Assembly: GCF_000332455.1 (NCBI RefSeq) | Contig: NZ_AOGY02000028.1 | Coordinates: forward strand, 1 to 64,000 | Length of the DNA: 64,000 bases | Reading direction: 5' to 3' | Origin: Leptospira vanthielii serovar Holland str. Waz Holland = ATCC 700522 | GTDB taxonomy: Bacteria > Spirochaetota > Leptospiria > Leptospirales > Leptospiraceae | In this document: positions 17,048-26,852 of the stretch, piece after piece | How positions within the stretch are numbered: the stretch's first letter is position 1 | How the letters are laid out: each line of letters starts with the position of its first letter | Program-made: the position numbers and the translations under genes | The notes under the pieces: model-generated | The model's database searches: none | Seen by the model: only the letters and a program-made list of their open reading frames with translations | Told to the model about the DNA's origin: nothing

Positions 17048-17103
17048 TGACTATAAGTCAGAAGTAAATGACTTCGGGTTACTCTAAATTGACCTGTAGT
17101 CAA
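17048..17103. promoter_or_regulatory. Cluster of three palindromes between DUF5329 and tetR, candidate operators
   Basis: Three perfect 5-bp-arm palindromes lie in 56 bases: TGACT-ATA-AGTCA (17048-17060), GAAGT-AAATG-ACTTC (17061-17075) and TTGAC-CTGTA-GTCAA (17089-17103). The first and third share the TGAC/GTCA core. They sit between divergent genes, 50 to 105 bases upstream of the TetR start. TetR proteins usually bind such palindromes beside their own gene. Confidence 0.5.
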
Positions 17104-17152
17104 TAACCATTTTCTTCTAGCATATTTTTTTGGTTTTTCCTAAGCTGGAGGT

Positions 17153-17823
17153 ATGAGCCGCGTGCCGATTGTAGAACGTTCCCCAAAAAAAAGAGCCGTA
17201 TTGGAAAAAGATAAACTTTCCAAACGTACTACAATTCTCCAATCTGCGGCCTTCCTTTTGCAAAAAAAGATTGGGCAGAGCTTTCTATGGATGAAGTTGC
17301 CAAACGAGCAAAAATCGCAAAAGGCACTTTGTACTTATATTTTCCAACGAAAGAAGATCTTTGCCTTCGAGTACATAGCGCAGATTATGAAGCTTGGTTT
17401 CTGGATATGGAAGCATTTTTAACAGAGACAAAGATTATAGATGCTGACATTTTTTCCAAATGGTTTGTTGAATCAATGGATAGACATGTTCGATTTTTAA
17501 AACTACTTCCGATTGTTCCCACAATTTTAGAAAAAAATGCAAGTGTAGAAACCATTCGTGAATTTAAACGTAGTTTGAAAGAACAAATTTTTAGAATACT
17601 ACCACTTCTCATCCAAACGTTTCCATTTCTAAATGAAAAATCAGGATTCTTATTTCTGATGCAGTGTCATGCTTTGGCTGTAGGTTCTTGGTCCCATGGA
17701 TTTCCATCTAACCAAGTGAAAGAGGCAGTCAAAGAAGATGGATTGGATATGTTTGTTTTAGACTATAAAAGTTTTCTTCGAACATCCATTCTTACACTAT
17801 TGAATGGAAATAAAAATACCTAA
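17153..17823 (+). pseudogene. TetR/AcrR family regulator, reading frame broken at a poly-A slippery site
   Basis: The first frame (17153-17269) encodes the first helix of a TetR domain, ending TTILQSAAFLLQKK. The rest, SMDEVAKRAKIAKGTLYLYFPTKEDL onward, is in the -1 frame and runs to 17823. Joining them at A_AAA_AAG (17263-17269) gives a smooth 223-residue TetR protein, with DWAELSMDEVA across the junction. Either one A was lost from an A8 tract, or a programmed -1 frameshift makes the protein. An internal ATG at 17287 would give a protein without helix 1. The gene diverges from DUF5329 and overlaps the convergent sulfatase by four bases. The ATG at 17153 is very close to GGAGG, so GTG at 17162 is an alternative start. 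Confidence 0.75.
17263..17269 (+). other. A_AAA_AAG slippery heptamer inside the tetR frame
   Basis: In the reading frame starting at 17153 the codons are CAA AAA AAG. The heptamer A AAA AAG is the best-known bacterial -1 slippery sequence (dnaX, IS3-type elements). After a -1 slip the next codon is GAT at 17269, which restores the TetR frame exactly. Confidence 0.6.
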
Positions 17824-19463
17824 CGAATTCCTGAATAGATTTGATTCATTATTTTTTGTTTTACACGAACATCGGTAATGGAATTTCTATTTCCATCCAT
17901 CAGATCCATCTGAAGTAATTGGTCCCGATCACTATGATAAATGTATTTTTTGTCCTTAGTAATCAAAGATTTTTGGATTTCCGAATTCCAAGTTTTTAAA
18001 ACTAAATTTGGTTCATAATTAGAACGAAAGAAGTTTGATTTTTGATGATATTCTTTTTGGATATTATTGGTATCCAATAAACTTAGCATTGTTTCCTTAA
18101 AATCTACAGACGTTCCCTGTTTTGGCTGGTAAACTTGACCTGATTTTATAAAATACAAAAGGAAAGGAACATCTGTTTCCTGATTGTATAACGAATAGTT
18201 GTGAGCATGGGCACCTTCTTCACCGAAAGATTCTCCATGATCTGCAGAAAGAATCAAAACAGTTTCACGATTGGAGTTTTCCTTCCAATAAGTTATAATC
18301 GAATCTAAAACTTCAATCTCTTCTTTCAATGATGCCTCATAACGTAATAAAGGAGATTTCCACTGATGGTTATTACTTTCGTTAGAAACAAAATAGGGAC
18401 TATGTGTTTGGCTAAGTCCAATCAAAACAAATAAAGGAAGGTTATTTGTATCGTTAATTTGTTTCAAAGCAGAAAGAACCACATGGTCATCCATCCCCCA
18501 ACTAAAAGAGGAATACAAAGATCCAAATTGTTTTTCTAAATATGTTTTATCGAATACTGATTGAAAGATATTCGGAAAAAACCGATCCATTCCTTCAAAG
18601 TAAATGGATTGTGTGTAAATCATAAAAGTTCGGTAGTTGTGTCTCTTTTGTAACTGAATGGGAAGACTCAAGTTCATTAGCGAATCATCCAATTGCAATC
18701 TAGAATGATTCAGTTGCGATTCTCCAGTCATCCAAGTAAATAGGCTTTTGGAAGTATGTGGCATTGGAATCCAAAAATGCGATCCTCCCAAGATGGAAAA
18801 ATCAATATAACGTGATTGTAGGGAAGACAATTGTTTTCTTGAGACACCTTCCAATAATACAAAAACAAAATTTGGTTTTCCAGATACAGATTCCAAAACT
18901 GTTTTTCCTCTCTTCACCTGATGAGAGACCATTTTGTATTGGTGGGCATTCGAAACCTTCCATTCAGAATAAAAACTGATAGAAAGAATTAACAATATTC
19001 CAAACAATAAAGAGATTAAAATTTGTTTTCGAGTGTTACAGAAAACCAAATAGAATCCAAATCCTAAAACAACCCACTGCTTTAATTTCCATTGATATAT
19101 AAAACTAAAGAAGTCAGCGTATAAAAGAGAGAGATGTTTAAAAAAATAAATTACAATATCAAAAGTAAGAGCTGTTTGGTAAACCTCTTGGTATCCTATA
19201 ACAATTATATATAGAGTCCATAACGCCAAACGAAAACTAGTATTAATATAATCATTTTTCTTTTGTTTGTGTTTCAAAAATAATTCTAAAACCAAAACAA
19301 AAATTGTGAACGTAGTAATCAAAATTCCATGAAAATAATTCCAAACTCCAGTCGAAAAGGAAAAGGATTCATAAAAACAATATAAAAATAAATACAAAAA
19401 AAACATTGGTGACTTTTCAAAAGAAAGCCAATTTTGAAAAAGACTTAACTTATTTAACTTCAA
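17820..19463 (-). CDS. Membrane-bound sulfatase / LTA-synthase-like phosphotransferase
   Basis: This 547-residue protein of the alkaline phosphatase superfamily has about five N-terminal membrane helices (1-170) and a large extracytoplasmic catalytic domain. NFVFVLLEGVSRKQL carries the metal-binding Glu, PHTSKSLFTWMTG carries the likely nucleophilic Thr/Ser, and LSADHGESFGEEG with HAHNYSLYNQETDVPF carries the second metal site. Such enzymes move phosphoethanolamine, phosphoglycerol or similar groups onto envelope glycans or lipids. The TTG at 19463 overlaps the end of pbpC by 14 bases; an ATG at 19406 is possible but lacks a binding site. Coupling to pbpC and the macroglobulin supports an envelope role. 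The substrate is unknown. Confidence 0.8.
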   Translation of the reverse strand: MKLNKLSLFQNWLSFEKSPMFFLYLFLYCFYESFSFSTGVWNYFHGILITTFTIFVLVLELFLKHKQKKNDYINTSFRLALWTLYIIVIGYQEVYQTALTFDIVIYFFKHLSLLYADFFSFIYQWKLKQWVVLGFGFYLVFCNTRKQILISLLFGILLILSISFYSEWKVSNAHQYKMVSHQVKRGKTVLESVSGKPNFVFVLLEGVSRKQLSSLQSRYIDFSILGGSHFWIPMPHTSKSLFTWMTGESQLNHSRLQLDDSLMNLSLPIQLQKRHNYRTFMIYTQSIYFEGMDRFFPNIFQSVFDKTYLEKQFGSLYSSFSWGMDDHVVLSALKQINDTNNLPLFVLIGLSQTHSPYFVSNESNNHQWKSPLLRYEASLKEEIEVLDSIITYWKENSNRETVLILSADHGESFGEEGAHAHNYSLYNQETDVPFLLYFIKSGQVYQPKQGTSVDFKETMLSLLDTNNIQKEYHQKSNFFRSNYEPNLVLKTWNSEIQKSLITKDKKYIYHSDRDQLLQMDLMDGNRNSITDVRVKQKIMNQIYSGIR

Positions 19464-21639
19464 AATCTACAAACGCCTTCTGCTGTTCCCCATCATACAA
19501 TACTAAGGATTGTTTTCCACGAATAATTGGCAATCGTAAGTCTCCATTGGTGGAAGGTGTAAATTCTTTTTCTCCATTCCAGACAAGTTTTGGATCCTTT
19601 AAAGTTTTGATTTCACGAATTCTAATAGGAATACTTTGTGTTTCTCTTTCATAAGAAGGATGATACAAGTATACCTGCCCCATAGACGGATATACAAAAC
19701 CAACACCTAACACAGAAGACTTGGCTCCTTCTTTATGTTTATCGCAAAACTCAGAATGAATGATTTTTTTTCTAACTCTCAAAACAATGGATGGACATTT
19801 TTCCAAAGCTAACTTTCCGGTCAAACGACAAAAACTTTTAGTTTCTGTAAAATTCGACGTATAATCTTGTTTAGGTTTGTCTTTCATCAAACTACGAAAT
19901 ATGTTTTGCACAATCCGTCCTGCACCAAATGATCCAGAAACATCCATTGTTCGTTCGCCTGAAAAGTTTCCAACCCAAGCTCCAACCACATAATTCTCAT
20001 TAAACGCAACTGTCCACGAATTACGGTAATCTTTAGAAGTGCCTGTTTTGATTGATACAGGAAAAGGAAAATCCAAATAACTCCTTCTGCCAAAAGCTCG
20101 CTGCCGAAGTTTAGGATCTTTCAAAACAAACTTTATCTCTTCAGCAGTTTCACCAGAGAACAATCGTGTAGAAGAACCGTAATATAATGGTTTTTTATCA
20201 ATTTTTCCAAGGCGAATTTTGGGGAGTATTCCATTCAAAGGAAATGATCCATAAGCGCGCACTAACTGGAGAAGGCTTGTTCCACCTGCCCCTAATGCAA
20301 GACCTGGTCCATAAAACTGAGGAGATTCTTTTAAGTGCGAAAATCCTGCCGCCAACAAAAACCGATAAAAGGTCGTGACACTCATTTGGTTGATTGCTGT
20401 GACCGCAGGAATATTCCGTGAGTTACCAAGTGCTTCTGCTAAGGTCAAATCTCCCCAATACCGAAGGTCTGCATTTCTTGGAAGATAGTTCCCTCCCTGG
20501 CCCAAAGAAAAGGAATATTTTTCGTCAGAGAAAATTGAATTTATATTGTAATACCCTTTTTCTATAGCAACTGCATATAACAGAGGTTTTAGCGTACTTC
20601 CTGCATCTCTATATGCCAAACTACCATTTACCATTCCATCCCCATCTTCAAAGAAATTTTTGGATCCGATCATGGCTTTGAGTTCTAACTCATCCTCTTT
20701 ACCAGGGACACGTTCCAGTACAATTGCAGATGCATTGGATACATTCCATCTTGCTAATCCTGCTAATTCAGAATTCACAATCGAATGTAAATCTGAATTC
20801 AATTCTGAAGATAAGGAAGATACAAACTCTTCTGAAGGGACAGAGATCAACTTTCGGATCCAATTGAGAAAGTGATGGTTTTCGCCTTTCCAATGTTCTG
20901 TGAAATCATACTTACTTCTGAAATTGGGATCGACCGTCAGTTCGTTTGGATCTTTTAAAATTGGAATTTCGTAAGGAATTCGTTCGCATAAATTTTTATA
21001 ACGAATCGAAAGTTCTTCCAACGTAGGTTTGTTTTTTCGTATCAAAACAGAAAGATAAACCGTCTCTTCAATCGATAAAAAACGAATGTGTTTTCCAAAT
21101 AACGTAAGTGATGCGGATGGAAACCCAACAATATTGGAATGAATGGATACTGAATTTAAATAGGCTTCTAAAATTTCTGCCTTTGTCAGCCAGACTTCAT
21201 ACCGAAGTGCTTCTACCATTTCAAAAACTTTTCGCAGAAAAAATGGATACGAACGAATCTCGGGATTTTGTATCCGAACTAGTTGCATCGTAATCGTGGA
21301 AGCACCTCCTCGTTTCCCTTTTGAAAAAAAATACGAACGAAGTGAATTGGAACCTGCAAAAAGGTCAACTCCATGATGGGAATCAAATCGTTTGTCTTCT
21401 GCAATTTTGATGATTTCTGGAACGAAGTTTGGATACTCCTGAATACTTTCCCAATCCTGTTTAGTTTGGTTTAAGTTTTTTCCTCTTCCTATGAGAGTCC
21501 CTTCCTTCGTCAGAATTCGAACTGTTGAATGATTTCGAAGAGACTCAAAATAAATGGGCCTTAATAAAAATCCTGCTAAGGGGAATACAAGGCTTCCACC
21601 TAACAGAATATAGATAGCAACTGTTTTTTTAGAAATCAC
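19450..21639 (-). CDS. pbpC: Penicillin-binding protein 1C
   Basis: This is a 729-residue bifunctional peptidoglycan synthase. One membrane anchor lies at about 8-27. The GT51 transglycosylase domain contains EDKRFDSHHGVD, with catalytic Glu81. The transpeptidase domain has the SxxK motif STLKP with Ser348, SRN as SxN, and KTGTS. The C-terminal 100 residues match the biPBP_C domain of PBP1C. It acts at the outer face of the inner membrane. The ATG overlaps the stop of the macroglobulin gene by four bases; this pbpC-yfhM pairing is widespread in proteobacteria and is thought to couple wall repair to protease inhibition. The length is close to E. coli PbpC. Confidence 0.93.
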   Translation of the reverse strand: MISKKTVAIYILLGGSLVFPLAGFLLRPIYFESLRNHSTVRILTKEGTLIGRGKNLNQTKQDWESIQEYPNFVPEIIKIAEDKRFDSHHGVDLFAGSNSLRSYFFSKGKRGGASTITMQLVRIQNPEIRSYPFFLRKVFEMVEALRYEVWLTKAEILEAYLNSVSIHSNIVGFPSASLTLFGKHIRFLSIEETVYLSVLIRKNKPTLEELSIRYKNLCERIPYEIPILKDPNELTVDPNFRSKYDFTEHWKGENHHFLNWIRKLISVPSEEFVSSLSSELNSDLHSIVNSELAGLARWNVSNASAIVLERVPGKEDELELKAMIGSKNFFEDGDGMVNGSLAYRDAGSTLKPLLYAVAIEKGYYNINSIFSDEKYSFSLGQGGNYLPRNADLRYWGDLTLAEALGNSRNIPAVTAINQMSVTTFYRFLLAAGFSHLKESPQFYGPGLALGAGGTSLLQLVRAYGSFPLNGILPKIRLGKIDKKPLYYGSSTRLFSGETAEEIKFVLKDPKLRQRAFGRRSYLDFPFPVSIKTGTSKDYRNSWTVAFNENYVVGAWVGNFSGERTMDVSGSFGAGRIVQNIFRSLMKDKPKQDYTSNFTETKSFCRLTGKLALEKCPSIVLRVRKKIIHSEFCDKHKEGAKSSVLGVGFVYPSMGQVYLYHPSYERETQSIPIRIREIKTLKDPKLVWNGEKEFTPSTNGDLRLPIIRGKQSLVLYDGEQQKAFVDFEVK

Positions 21640-24600
21640 TCCACTTTCACTCGAATTGTGTTGGTATTTCCATAAAACTGCGGATGATACATCAAAAACG
21701 TTTTCGAGGCTGGCAGAATCGAATTTCCTTTTGCCACTGGTCTCAATATATAATTAAATTCTGTTTCCCCTCGCCCAAGTCTGTCTTCGGAAAAGATTAC
21801 ACGATCATCCCTATATTCTTTATATCCACCGTAGTAATTTTCAGTGACCTCTGTTTCCTCAGCATCAGAAGATTTTTCCGTCAAAAATGATGTGTTCACA
21901 ATTTCAGTATTACTTGGAATTGGATCTACAATCATACCAAATGCCTGTTCGGTATTACTGAGTATTTTCACTTTGACAAGATAGGTTGATCCGCGTTGGA
22001 GGTTAGTCACTTCTTTCAAAATTGGATTACCGTTGGAATCCCTTCCATCAATTCGAAATAAGGTTTTACGGATTTCCAGACCATTAAACTTTTGTGTGGT
22101 GGTATCTTTTACGGGAACATACATCAATCTAGATTGAAAATACAATCTACCTTCAGCACTAGTGCGTTTGAAAAGTAATTGCCTACTTGATGGATCTTTT
22201 CCTTCAAAAAGCCGATCAAAGGTAATTTCTTCTTTAAAGATGGAGTCGGATGAGGCAGAAAAGGACTCATCAATTAAAGTTTTTTCACCAAAGATAACTT
22301 GTCCTTCAGTGTCAACGGAGGTCGACTCAAAACGATTTCTATATTCGGCTAACGCAAGTGCTATGGTGCCGACACTATGACTATCTGACCAATATTGATT
22401 TTGCCGATCCATCATAATCGATTTTACTAAATCTACAATACGCGGATTTTTAGAATCTACCTTAAGTAACAATCGTAAATAATTTCCAAGAACCGTTGAG
22501 GAACTGTAATAAGAATAATAATAATATTCATCCGAATTCTCTTTTAAAGGTTTAAGGGTGAATAATTCCTTTTCATAGGAAATGTATTTTGTATATTCTG
22601 CGAATAATTTTTTAAACACAGTATCCGATTCATAAGATTCAAGTTTATGTGTCTCGGCATAGGCAGCAAGAAAGATACCACGAGATTTTAGATTCAGTTC
22701 TTCAAAGTGGTCTATCAAAGTTTTCTCTAAGGAATGAATGTCCTTTTTGTCTTTCGAAAGTACGGAATAAATTAAACTTAGAGTTTGGTAAGAATTGATC
22801 GAAGTTTCAGTGGGATTTTTTACATAATTTTGTAAGTATTGAATTGCCGATTGGTATGCTTGCGGGTTTGATCGTTTTCCTTTGTCTTTTGCAATCTGCA
22901 TTACCGAGGCGATGTAAGCAGTCAAATATGGATACCCAGTTCTACCATGACCTTTCCAAACTTTAAAACTTCCATCAGATGCTTGGAAGTCAGACATCTC
23001 ATCTAAAAACAATTTTTCGATTTGAGTAAAATCATAAGAGTCTTTTGCCGGAGCTTTGTATTGGAATTCTTTTAACAACTCTCCTGCACTCAAAGAAAGC
23101 AGATATGCCGAAGTTCTTTGTTCCATACAAAAATAAGGATTAGATTCATAAAAGTCGAACGCAGATTTCAAAGCCGTAAGTGCAGTTCCCGACATACGAA
23201 TGTCTAATGAACCTTTATTGAGTAAAATAGATTCTTTTTTAGGAACGGCAATTATAGTTTTGTGTTCCGAATCTGTATATCCTGAAAATTGAACTGATGT
23301 TACTGGATCAAATTCTTTGATAGGGATTGTTACCGCTAATGCATCAGAAAGATCCGATTTTTTCAAACCGACAAATTCAGAAACGTTTTCAGGTTCTACC
23401 GAGATTTGATAAGACAATTGGATTTCATCCTTGGGATGGTCAAGTTTTAGTTTGATGTACTGTGATTCTGAGATTTGGAATGTTTTAAGGACTTCTTTGG
23501 TTTGGCCTGCAGAAAGTTCAATCGATGACCAACCTTTATCTTCTGAAAGGAACTTAGAATCAATTTTATATTTAAACTTACCTTTTTTCTTCGTATTATT
23601 GGTGATACTACCACCTAACTCTAAACTGTCGCCAACTCGAATGAATCTGACAACAGTCTTTTGTAAAACCAAATTCTTTTTGACTATAAATTCCGAATTA
23701 GAAGCACCAAACTTTCCATTGGCGGAAGAGGCAACCATAACCCTGAATGTTGTTAAATTATCAGGTAAGGTAAAACTTAAGTCTGCATTTCCACTACTAT
23801 CTGCAACGACTACCGGATTCCAATAAGCCGTGTGTCGAAAGTCTTTTCTCGCACCAGAATCTGATTCCGCAGAAAATCCACCTCCGGAATCTTCTCCGTA
23901 ATCCCCTCCTGGACTATCCCCTTTGTTTTCGTATATATAATGTTTGATGATCATACTACGGAGTTCAAAAGTTTTAACAATACTATACCAATACTGATAA
24001 AACATTTGAACTGGGCTTTGAAAGGAATAACCAACTAAGTCGAGTACTCCGCGATCTGCCACAGAGACAGTGAGTTCCGCACCAGGACTCGATTGGATCG
24101 ACAATTTCACTTGTTCTCTGGGTTGGTATTCAGATTTGTCAGTTTTGATCACAACGGGCGCTGTTCTGGATGCTAAATTTACTTTTAAAGTAACTGAACC
24201 CGTTTTGGCTTTTGGAGCACCTAAGTCCCGTTCGTTGAATTCTTGAATATCTTCTGCGGGAAGTCCCTCCGGCACCGGCAATCTTCCCGATAACATCACT
24301 ACATTGACATCCACATTCGGAAGATACGCCTCCTCAATCGGGATTTCTAAAGGAGCGCTGTTTCCTTTCATCAAAAAAGATTTTTTAAAATACACTGAAT
24401 CTCTTTCTACAGTGACAATAACTCTTGCATTTTGCAGAGGGGATTTAATTAAAATCTTTGCTTTGTCGCCGATCTTATATTCTTGTTTGTCAGAACGTAA
24501 CTCGATGGAGTCATCCCCACGGAAGTCCCAAGTGTAATAAGATTCCTTTTCGTAAGCATAAAAATCCACTCGAGAAAAAACTTTGTCTCGATTTAGAATT

Positions 24601-26705
24601 AAAACCGTATAACTTCCAGGATTTTTAGCACGATAGTCAAAAGATACTCCCTCGGCCTTAGAAATCAGTTTTTTTGTCTCAACAACTTTTTTTGTTAGCT
24701 GGTTGCTTCGAAAAAAGAACTTTCCTAATCCCTGTGACAACACAGATGTCCAATCATTATAAATGATATATGCCTTTAACTCAGCACCAGCGACGGCTTT
24801 ACCTTGTAAGTTAACAGCAATAGCCCCGAATTGAAACGGTTTGTCCAAAGACTGGTATCTATCATTACATTTTAGTCCTACATACGTTTCTGAAGGATTG
24901 TAAGGTATACTGGAAGATTTTGTAACAGACTTTCCATCTACATCAAATACAGACGATTCAACTACTAAGTTAAATGGATCCGCGATTTCAATATCTTCAC
25001 CATCGGTAACAAATTTGCGGGTCAGTTCTTGCACCGGTATGTCCAATTGAAAAAGACCTTTACTATCCAAAACACCTTCGGAACCAGTTATATAATCCGA
25101 ATTACCACCAGAATATTCGTCTTCGTAATCATACCAAGTATCGGAAAAGTCATAACTCGAAAAAACATCGAAGGCTATGTATCGTTTTCTTTTTAAGACC
25201 GAATAACTAACCTTAGCTCCTCCCATCGGAGCACCAAACATGTATTTACCTTCTACAGTTCCTTTCACGTTTTGATCTTTGTTTACCGCATTCGCTAAAT
25301 TTACATTCACCATAAAGTTTACAGGACGAAATTCTTCTACTTGAAAGGTATCATAGGTGATCGAACCATCTTTACCAGGTAGGTAAACTGAAACGGAATA
25401 ATGTCCGAGGGGTGCATCAGATGGAACGATATAACTTGTGGCCACTCCCCCTTGTGCCGTGGAAGTGAGGTTTGTATTGGTTACATCCTTTCCACGAGAA
25501 TCTCGAATTTGTAAGTTTACAGATTTAGAAGAATAAGGAACCAACACTCCATTTTTTCTGTCTGCAAGGACTGCTTTGATCTCTACTCGATCACCGGGTC
25601 TGTACAACTTTCTATCAAAGTAAACTTTACCTTTTACATGATTTTCCGTATAATAATCACTATAACCTTCAATATGTGTTTCATTAAAATGAAGGAAGGC
25701 TTTATCACCAGAAAAATCCTCGGCAATTAACACAGATTTGTCGAATGACTTTGTATCACTGAGGGACGGCAGAGTACAATGTCCATCCTTATCGGTTTTA
25801 CAAGTTCCGCGTAAGTTTCCTTTTTCATACAAACTTATATTGGTATTGGCAACGGGTTCTGCTTTGGAAAGACTGTGCACCCAAACATGGAGTGTATTTG
25901 GATCTAATTTGGTTGTGATTCCCAAGTTTGTGGATTGTAAAAAAACGGATTCTCTTTTAAACTCTTCTTTGTTATTTTCACCAATGACATTTGCACCTAA
26001 CTGGAGTGCGATCCAAGCCTTTGTATTGGGTTTGGTTCCGAAATAATTGTCAATGTCCATCCCTTGATTACCAAAAAAATTGATTTTCAGACCAGACTTC
26101 CATACTGATTTTTTCCAAATCAATTGATTTTCATATTCATAATACTTGTCACCCAATGTTGCGATTGCATTCACAAGTACCGGAATCGATAATTCTGCAG
26201 ATCTGATTTGAAATTCAGGAACATTCGAAATAGAAATAGGAAGTACTTTGTTTAAGTTGGATTCAAAGATATTCTCACGAGATAAATAAAACGAGGGTTT
26301 ATTTGTCATCACTGGAAGTTTGAAACTAACAGGTGTTTCTAAAAAACAGTCGTTCTCCGCATAAAACTTTCCAATTTTGATTTCATATTCTATGCCTGGA
26401 TCAAAATTCCAAGAATCAAGAGAAAATTCCCGACTTACGTAGTCAGAAAATTCAGTGCGAGGGTTGGATGGTTTTGGAGAAATTTGAACTGCGGATGCGA
26501 ACTCTTGTAGATTGGTATCTTCTGTAACTGTGATGCGATAATCCCAAAGGTCTTCTAAATATTTTAGGTCTGTAGTGTCTAGTTTGACTTCGATACGGCA
26601 GCTACTTGGAAAGATGGTTCGTTTGATGGACCGAAAAAAACCACTGATAGAATTACAAGATCCAAGGAAAAAAAGAAAACCAAAAGCCAATACCAACTTA
26701 CGCAT
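21636..26705 (-). CDS. Bacterial alpha-2-macroglobulin lipoprotein (YfhM-like)
   Basis: This 1689-residue periplasmic lipoprotein has a signal peptide ending in the classical lipobox LGSC (Cys17). Strings of MG beta-sandwich domains follow, with YFDRKLYRPGDRVEIKAVLADR typical of the MG region. The thioester motif CMEQ (1193-1196, in PYFCMEQRTS) is intact. An alpha-helical thioester-containing domain (about 1190-1450) and C-terminal receptor-like domains complete it. The family traps proteases that enter the periplasm by covalent capture after bait cleavage. It starts the macroglobulin-pbpC-sulfatase operon. The length is close to E. coli YfhM. The bait region, variable in this family, cannot be assigned. 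Confidence 0.92.
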   Translation of the reverse strand: MRKLVLAFGFLFFLGSCNSISGFFRSIKRTIFPSSCRIEVKLDTTDLKYLEDLWDYRITVTEDTNLQEFASAVQISPKPSNPRTEFSDYVSREFSLDSWNFDPGIEYEIKIGKFYAENDCFLETPVSFKLPVMTNKPSFYLSRENIFESNLNKVLPISISNVPEFQIRSAELSIPVLVNAIATLGDKYYEYENQLIWKKSVWKSGLKINFFGNQGMDIDNYFGTKPNTKAWIALQLGANVIGENNKEEFKRESVFLQSTNLGITTKLDPNTLHVWVHSLSKAEPVANTNISLYEKGNLRGTCKTDKDGHCTLPSLSDTKSFDKSVLIAEDFSGDKAFLHFNETHIEGYSDYYTENHVKGKVYFDRKLYRPGDRVEIKAVLADRKNGVLVPYSSKSVNLQIRDSRGKDVTNTNLTSTAQGGVATSYIVPSDAPLGHYSVSVYLPGKDGSITYDTFQVEEFRPVNFMVNVNLANAVNKDQNVKGTVEGKYMFGAPMGGAKVSYSVLKRKRYIAFDVFSSYDFSDTWYDYEDEYSGGNSDYITGSEGVLDSKGLFQLDIPVQELTRKFVTDGEDIEIADPFNLVVESSVFDVDGKSVTKSSSIPYNPSETYVGLKCNDRYQSLDKPFQFGAIAVNLQGKAVAGAELKAYIIYNDWTSVLSQGLGKFFFRSNQLTKKVVETKKLISKAEGVSFDYRAKNPGSYTVLILNRDKVFSRVDFYAYEKESYYTWDFRGDDSIELRSDKQEYKIGDKAKILIKSPLQNARVIVTVERDSVYFKKSFLMKGNSAPLEIPIEEAYLPNVDVNVVMLSGRLPVPEGLPAEDIQEFNERDLGAPKAKTGSVTLKVNLASRTAPVVIKTDKSEYQPREQVKLSIQSSPGAELTVSVADRGVLDLVGYSFQSPVQMFYQYWYSIVKTFELRSMIIKHYIYENKGDSPGGDYGEDSGGGFSAESDSGARKDFRHTAYWNPVVVADSSGNADLSFTLPDNLTTFRVMVASSANGKFGASNSEFIVKKNLVLQKTVVRFIRVGDSLELGGSITNNTKKKGKFKYKIDSKFLSEDKGWSSIELSAGQTKEVLKTFQISESQYIKLKLDHPKDEIQLSYQISVEPENVSEFVGLKKSDLSDALAVTIPIKEFDPVTSVQFSGYTDSEHKTIIAVPKKESILLNKGSLDIRMSGTALTALKSAFDFYESNPYFCMEQRTSAYLLSLSAGELLKEFQYKAPAKDSYDFTQIEKLFLDEMSDFQASDGSFKVWKGHGRTGYPYLTAYIASVMQIAKDKGKRSNPQAYQSAIQYLQNYVKNPTETSINSYQTLSLIYSVLSKDKKDIHSLEKTLIDHFEELNLKSRGIFLAAYAETHKLESYESDTVFKKLFAEYTKYISYEKELFTLKPLKENSDEYYYYSYYSSSTVLGNYLRLLLKVDSKNPRIVDLVKSIMMDRQNQYWSDSHSVGTIALALAEYRNRFESTSVDTEGQVIFGEKTLIDESFSASSDSIFKEEITFDRLFEGKDPSSRQLLFKRTSAEGRLYFQSRLMYVPVKDTTTQKFNGLEIRKTLFRIDGRDSNGNPILKEVTNLQRGSTYLVKVKILSNTEQAFGMIVDPIPSNTEIVNTSFLTEKSSDAEETEVTENYYGGYKEYRDDRVIFSEDRLGRGETEFNYILRPVAKGNSILPASKTFLMYHPQFYGNTNTIRVKVE

Positions 26706-26852
26706 GAGAACTCCGAAATTCGAATGTTCCCTGTTCTACGATGGACACGAGTTATTGCCAACTCTTTCCTGAATGAAATAGGAAATCTTTCTATATTTTT
26801 TTTAATGGGATCAGAATTTTCGCTATGCTTTTATCTTTTTGAAATTTGATTA

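Noticed and set aside
17287..17823. A short independent TetR gene starting at the internal ATG
   Set aside because: It would lack the first helix of the DNA-binding domain, which is encoded just upstream in the other frame; a split or slipped gene explains the data better.
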